A stretch of DNA of 64,000 bases from Streptomyces sp. A3M-1-3. GTDB taxonomy: Bacteria > Actinomycetota > Actinomycetes > Streptomycetales > Streptomycetaceae. Below, one piece after another: positions 60,076-64,000 of the stretch. Positions within the stretch are counted from its first letter, which is position 1; each line of letters starts with the position of its first letter. A program made the position numbers and the translations under genes. Below the pieces are notes generated by a model. It was not told where the DNA came from. It did no database searches and worked only from the letters and a program-made list of their open reading frames with translations. The DNA is taken from assembly GCF_024213665.1 (NCBI RefSeq), contig NZ_JANAVP010000021.1, forward strand, positions 1-64,000, in the 5' to 3' direction.

Positions 60076-61035
60076 CTACTGCTCGTCAACCAGCCGCTCC
60101 AGCAGCTCCTGGAAGTCCTCGCCGACCACGATCCGCAGCCCGTCCCGGTCCCCGTCCTCGCCCTCGTCCCGGTCGGTGAGCTGGGTCAGCTCCCCGTTGC
60201 GCCACCAAAAGACGTACGGGCTGATCGCCCCGGGAGTGTCCTGGTACCCGGCGGCGGCGAACCCGGCCATGCCGTTCAGGGCCTGGATCACGCCCACGTC
60301 CCGGATGGCGTGGAACGCCAGCTGGTGCCGGAACGGCATCGCGACCAGCGCGCCGTCGGCGCCGAGCGCCCGGCCGGTGACCCGCTGTACGAGGTCGTCC
60401 AGTACCAGGACCCGGCTCGCGGTGAAGAAGGAGTCGCCGACGACAACGTCGAAACGCATCCCCTCGCCGTTCTTGACCACCTCGTGGCCCTCGACGGGCA
60501 GCTCACGGAGATTGTCCAGCGCCCGGGTGCGCAGCTCGCGGACCTCGCCGAGCGGCTCCAGCGCCTCGTCCGTCAGCATCATCACGCTCTCCGGGAGGTC
60601 GAGCGCGATGATCTCGTGCAGCCCCGGGGCGAGCGGCCGGGCGTATCCGAAGGCGTGCGGGTTGAACCCCTCCGAGCCGATCACCCGCGGGTAGAGCTGG
60701 GCGCGGATCTGTTCGGCCGGCAGGGTGTCCAGCGCGGAGGGCGCGTCCATGGTGCGCAGCACCATGCCGACGTGCTCCCGCGCCACCTCGGGCCACACCC
60801 GCGGACCGCGGTCGTCGTTGTGACAGACCGCGGCGAGATTCCCGAGCCCGAACTGCCGTCCCGCGCTGTCCTTGACCATGTCCGCGTAGACGGTGACTTC
60901 GAGGCCCTGCTCGGCGAACGCCTCCCGCACATACCCGCGGAAGCGCGCGCCCTCGTCGGTGGAGAAGTAGGAGAACTCGGGATCCCGCGGTGCGTCGCTG
61001 CGGTCCCGCTTGGGCCCACGCCGGAATATCCCCAC
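60076..61035 (-). CDS. conserved protein of unknown function
   Basis: A 319-residue soluble protein starting MGIFRRGPKRDRSDAPRDPE. It has no signal peptide or membrane segment. Blocks such as GEGMRFDVVVGDSFFTASRVL and RHQLAFHAIRDVGVIQALNG look well structured, and codon use is typical. I do not recognise a family; comparable proteins occur in Streptomyces by recollection. It ends with an acidic segment. Nothing in the neighbourhood indicates a role. Confidence 0.7.
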   Translation of the reverse strand: MGIFRRGPKRDRSDAPRDPEFSYFSTDEGARFRGYVREAFAEQGLEVTVYADMVKDSAGRQFGLGNLAAVCHNDDRGPRVWPEVAREHVGMVLRTMDAPSALDTLPAEQIRAQLYPRVIGSEGFNPHAFGYARPLAPGLHEIIALDLPESVMMLTDEALEPLGEVRELRTRALDNLRELPVEGHEVVKNGEGMRFDVVVGDSFFTASRVLVLDDLVQRVTGRALGADGALVAMPFRHQLAFHAIRDVGVIQALNGMAGFAAAGYQDTPGAISPYVFWWRNGELTQLTDRDEGEDGDRDGLRIVVGEDFQELLERLVDEQ

Positions 61036-61181
61036 TTCAAGCCTTCCTCGAGCCCGTGACCTGCGGTGCGCCCGATCCTACCGACGCCAGGTCCCGGCGG
61101 GCCCCGGGGCGGCGCGGTGGCCCTGAGCTGATCGGCTATGCTGTACATGCACGATGAACGGGCGCCTCGGCGCCCGTCTTG

Positions 61182-61254
61182 GTGGGTGTAGCTCAGTTGG
61201 TAGAGCACCTGGTTGTGGTCCAGGTGGCCGCGGGTTCAAGTCCCGTCACTCACC
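61182..61254 (+). tRNA. tRNA-His (GTG)
   Basis: A 73-nt cloverleaf: acceptor GTGGGTG pairs with CACTCAC, the D-arm GCTC-AGTTGGTAGA-GCAC and anticodon arm CTGG-TTGTGGT-CCAG (anticodon GTG at 61215-61217) are regular, and the T-loop GTTCAAG is standard. The base before position 1 is G and the discriminator is C, both signatures of tRNA-His (G-1:C73). CCA is not encoded. Confidence 0.97.
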
Positions 61255-61260
61255 CTGTGA

Positions 61261-61306
61261 AAAGCCCTCGGGGGTACGAGATCCGTCTCGTACCCCCGAG
61301 GGCTTT
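61261..61306 (+). terminator. strong terminator after tRNA-His
   Basis: Perfect 21-bp arms (61261-61281 and 61286-61306) around a 4-base loop TCCG; the stem begins AAAGCCCTCG and ends CGAGGGCTTT, followed by CCCG. Confidence 0.92.
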
Positions 61307-61370
61307 CCCGCGTCGGCCGCCTGCCGAGTGGCTGAGACTGTCCCTTGTTCCGCTCCGCCAACGATGCCTA

Positions 61371-61600
61371 CCTTGAACCCTCCCCCAGCTAAAGCAGGGG
61401 GATTCCTGGCTCACGCTGCTCGGTCGCTCAGCGAACGATCGAGTCTTCCACGATCAACACCAGCCGGGTTGGAACCAGCCCGGTTTATGAAGTTTGGAGA
61501 TTGGTGTGCCGGCTTGGTTCTCACTCAGCACGCCGTGCGCGCTTGGTTCTCGCAACGCACGGCATGCACCTTACCCGATCATGTGGGCGGTTTTTCGCCC
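61371..61600 (+). mobile_element. IS200/IS605-like element end
   Basis: The near-palindrome CCCCCAGCTAAAGCAGGGGG (61382-61401) followed by GATTCCTGGC is a hallmark of the transposon end beyond tnpB in IS200/IS605-type elements of high-G+C bacteria. No transposase is left. The following 200 bp has repeated CTTGGTTCTC (61512, 61540). The radical SAM gene begins abruptly soon after, so this junction probably truncated it. Confidence 0.5.
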
Positions 61601-61619
61601 TGGGGGCAAACCCCGTCCC

Positions 61620-63181
61620 CTGCTGCACGCGCTGCTCACCCGTACCCGGCCGGACGACGACGTGCGCGAGTTCCACGGCTCGCTGCGCTGGGCGGAATTC
61701 CTGCTGGAGCGGTCGGACGGGCAGCTGCGCCCCGGGGACCATGTCGCGGTGGGCAGCGATTCGATCTTCGACGGGCTCGGGGACTGGGTCTTCTCGGGGT
61801 CCTCTACGACGACCCCGACTGGGGCACAGCCAGATTGACCGAGTACGCCCGACAGCGCGGGATCGCCATCGACACGGCGTCCCGGATGCGTGTCCACGCG
61901 TCGGAGTTCATCGCGGACAGCGCGTCCGAGATCCTCGCGGACGATCCGGACGTCGTGGGGTTCACCAGTACGTTGATGCAGAACGTGTCCTCGCTCGCGC
62001 TCGCCGGGGAACTCAAACGCCGGCGCCCCGGACTGACCGTCGTCTTCGGCGGCAGCAACTGCGACGGGCCGATGGGGCACGCGCTGCACCGCAATCACCG
62101 ATTCGTCGACTTCGTGGTGCGCGGCGAGGGTGAGTACGCCTTTCCCGCCCTCCTGGACCACCTGAGCCGCGCCACCCCGCCGGCGGACGTGGCGGGACTG
62201 TGCTGGTGGGACGGCGAGTCGTCCCGGGCCAACGAGGTGACGCGGCGCACCGTGGCCCCCGGGGACATCCCGTCGCCCCACTACGACCAATGGCAGGCGG
62301 CCCTGGACGCCTCCCCGACGGCGGAGTACGTCCATCCCAAACTGGTGGTGGAAGGCGCACGGGGCTGCTGGTGGGGCGAGAAGCACCACTGCACGTTCTG
62401 CGGCCTCAACGGCTCCGCCATGGCCTTCCGCGCCAAACCCGGCGGGCGGCTGTGGAGCGAGGTCGACCGCCTGGTCCGGCGGCACCGCATCCTTGATGTC
62501 ATCACCGTCGACAACATCATCGACATGGCGTACTTCAAGGACTTCCTTCCGCTCGCCGCCGACAGCGGCTGGGACCTGCGGATGCACTACGAGGTCAAGT
62601 CCAATCTCTCCGCCGATCAGCTGGCCCTCCTGGGCCGGGCGGGAGCGGTACACATTCAGCCGGGCATAGAGAGCCTCAACAACCGGGCTCTTGAGCTGAT
62701 GGACAAGGGCGTCACCGGCGCCCGCAACGTCCGTACCCTGCGGGAGTGCGAGAACCACTCGCTCACCTGTACCTGGAACTATCTGTACGGGTTCCCGGGC
62801 GAGACCGCCGAGGACTACGGCTCGGTCGTCGACCAGATGCCCGCGCTCGTTCATCTGCAGCCGCCCGGGGGTGCCTTCCGCATCCAACTGGAGCGGTTCA
62901 GCCCCAACTTCGCCAATCCGGGCCTCGGGTTCGGCGAGCGGCGACCGGCCGAGATGTACGGCCATGTCTACGACCTGCCCGAGGATGAACTGGCCGACCT
63001 GGTCTACCTCTTCGACACGCCCCCCGCCGGCATCGGCGGCGAGACCGAGGAGCGGCTCAAGCGGGCCGTCACGCAGTGGCGTGCCGGACACCCCGGCTCG
63101 AGCCTGACCCTGGAGCAGGAGCAGGAGCAGGAGCAGGAGCAAGGCCACGGCTCCGGCGGCTGGGCAACGTCCCGGTGCTGA
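61620..63181 (+). pseudogene. RiPP-maturation B12-binding radical SAM protein, truncated
   Basis: The sequence begins mid-domain (HALLTRTRPDDDVREFHGSL) without the normal N-terminal B12-loop start, and reads GDWVFSG where one G is lost near 61795. The frame then continues LYDDPDWGTARLTEYARQRG to 63181. The radical SAM cluster site C-W-W-G-E-K-H-H-C-T-F-C (CX7CX2C) with GLNGSAMAFR is the signature of TIGR03975-type RiPP maturases, which methylate or otherwise modify peptide precursors. The C-terminus is replaced by an EQEQEQ repeat. Both ends are damaged, so it is probably inactive. No precursor peptide is evident nearby. Confidence 0.75.
63113..63142. repeat. (GAGCAG)5 hexanucleotide repeat
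   Basis: Five consecutive GAGCAG units (last GAGCAA) encode Glu-Gln repeats near the 3' end of the maturase pseudogene. They mark the point where family sequence ends. Confidence 0.9.
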
Positions 63182-63252
63182 CGGGCTCGGCGGCGGTGGC
63201 GCTGATCGCGGCGGCCGCCCTCTGGTTTCCGCTCCGGCCGGACACCTCGTGA
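63143..63252 (+). pseudogene. 3' fragment of a membrane protein gene
   Basis: In another frame from the maturase, the sequence reads RLRRLGNVPVLTGSAAVALI, then a hydrophobic run ending FPLRPDTS and a stop at 63252. It looks like the last membrane helix of a transporter. No start or upstream part exists. Confidence 0.35.
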
Positions 63253-63258
63253 CGGCCC

Positions 63259-63361
63259 ATCATCTGCCCATCATCCGCGCGCGTGCTTACCAGACCGGTC
63301 CATTGATCTGAGCCCGGGTACTCAGGTCCGGGCCCCGCATGACCTGAAATCATCTGCCCAT
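63259..63361. repeat. 13-bp direct repeat before the ketoacyl synthase gene
   Basis: ATCATCTGCCCAT occurs at 63259-63271 and at 63349-63361; the second copy overlaps the first two bases of the putative ATG. A palindromic GCCCGGGTACTCAGGTCCGGGC lies between as GCCCGG...CCGGGC arms. The copies may mark an insertion or deletion. Confidence 0.6.
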
Positions 63362-64000
63362 GCCCAAACAGATGAGCGATCCGCAGCAGCAGGTCGGGAT
63401 AACCGCCGTCGGCAGCCTGCTGCCCGACGAGGTCCTGTCATCGGACCGCCTGCAGCAGGAGGTTGCCGGAAGCAGCGGATTCGCGCTGCCCCCGACGCTG
63501 TTGAAGCAGGCCACCGGGATCGTCACCCGCCGTATCGCGGATGAAGGTACGTTCGCCTCGACGCTCGCGGTGGGCGCCGCGCGCCGGGCCCTGGCCGCGG
63601 CCGAACTCGATCCGCTCGATATCGACCTGCTGCTGTTCGCCTCCGCGTCGCGTGACATGGTCGAGCCCGCCACCGCGCACATCGTGCAGGCAGAACTCGG
63701 TTCGAGGGCGCACGCGCTGGATGTCACCAATGCCTGCAACAGCTTTGTCAACGGGATCGACCTCGCCCGTGTCATGATCCTCGCCGGGCGGGCTCGGCGG
63801 GCGCTTGTGGTCACCGGGGAGACCCCGAGCCGGGCGATGCACCGAGCACCCGCCGGTTTCGCCGAGTTCCGCTCCGGGTTCGCCGGTTACACTTTCGGCG
63901 ACGCGGGGGCCGCCGTGGTGCTGGAGGCGGTGGAGCGCGGCGGGATTCTCGACGTGGACAGCGAGACGTACTCCGAGCACTGGGCGGTCGGCGGAATCCC
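63360..64000 (+). CDS. ketoacyl synthase III-like (FabH/OleA-type) protein, partial
   Basis: An open frame from ATG 63360 to the window end: 213 complete codons with no stop. It begins MPKQMSDPQQQVGITAVGSL and shows a thiolase fold: the catalytic Cys126 in DVTNACNSFVNGIDLARVMI and a late FGDAGAAVVLEAV. The pattern resembles beta-ketoacyl synthase III and OleA-like condensing enzymes that join two acyl chains. The remaining residues (His, Asn of the triad) lie outside. No ribosome site precedes the ATG, so the true start might differ. The neighbouring product genes are outside the window. Confidence 0.8.
   Translation, partial: MPKQMSDPQQQVGITAVGSLLPDEVLSSDRLQQEVAGSSGFALPPTLLKQATGIVTRRIADEGTFASTLAVGAARRALAAAELDPLDIDLLLFASASRDMVEPATAHIVQAELGSRAHALDVTNACNSFVNGIDLARVMILAGRARRALVVTGETPSRAMHRAPAGFAEFRSGFAGYTFGDAGAAVVLEAVERGGILDVDSETYSEHWAVGGI

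Noticed and set aside
61158..61178. Hairpin ACGGGCGCC-TCG-GCGCCCGT just before tRNA-His
   Set aside because: Stable, but too close to the tRNA 5' end to be assigned as terminator or promoter element without data.
1..64000. CRISPR arrays, rRNA genes or prophage structural genes
   Set aside because: No regularly spaced repeats with unique spacers, no rRNA sequence and no capsid/tail/terminase signatures were seen; the tandem repeats found have no spacers.

Overview
The window is chromosomal DNA from an actinomycete, almost certainly Streptomyces. It has very high G+C with strong third-position GC, many GTG starts and ATGA/TGATG couplings. Typical Streptomyces families are present: an XRE/DUF397 pair, DUF2637, an SAV2148-type HEPN protein, an FHA protein with a DUF1707 head, and an Ada-AlkA fusion. 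Names come from motifs read in the translated sequence; no database search was run.

Layout. 0-5.7 kb: a broken ATP-binding gene beside an XRE regulator and DUF397 partner, a repeat-rich gene-free stretch, a GntR regulator divergent from a FhuF-like iron-sulfur protein with an iron box between them, a DUF2637 membrane protein and an anti-sigma-like ATPase. 5.8-13.1 kb: pyruvate oxidase, a proline-rich PP2C protein, a secreted subtilase-like protein that seems to lack its catalytic domain and faces a LuxR-type regulator, a DUF456 membrane protein and a PPOX-fold enzyme. 13.1-17.5 kb: a decayed mobile zone with a transposase remnant, a thioredoxin pseudogene, a lipoprotein, a small HTH protein and a frameshifted TnpB-like nuclease gene. 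17.5-27.8 kb: Ogt and Ada-AlkA (alkylation repair), RsgA with a candidate leader peptide, a phosphopantetheinyl transferase, a VOC protein, an AraC regulator, a BrkB-like membrane protein, an AidB-like acyl-CoA dehydrogenase, a GAF regulator and an acetyltransferase.

27.8-37.7 kb is the main coherent system, assimilatory sulfur metabolism: a cysteine-containing leader peptide, sulfite reductase, a small four-cysteine protein, APS reductase, APS kinase, both ATP sulfurylase subunits, a sulfonate-type ABC importer, and a sirohydrochlorin chelatase that can supply siroheme to the reductase. Downstream lie remnants of an FMN reductase and a mycothiol-dependent nitroreductase, then a sugar ABC transporter whose binding-protein gene is truncated.

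42.7-61 kb: a phosphotransferase, a DnaQ-type exonuclease, the SAV2148 protein, a copper amine oxidase-like catalytic protein with a separate small secreted protein resembling the N-domains of that enzyme, and a glycogen-to-trehalose set (GlgX/TreX, TreY, TreZ) interrupted by a broken MFS gene, an FHA protein and two paralogous acetyltransferases. An M24 aminopeptidase and an unknown conserved protein follow. 61.2-64 kb: tRNA-His with a strong terminator, an IS200/IS605-like end, a truncated RiPP-maturation radical SAM gene, and the start of a ketoacyl synthase III/OleA-like gene that runs off the window.

The most distinctive patterns are short tandem repeats at the 3' ends of genes, two of which carry the stop codon in every unit, and two leader-peptide arrangements (sulfur genes and rsgA).
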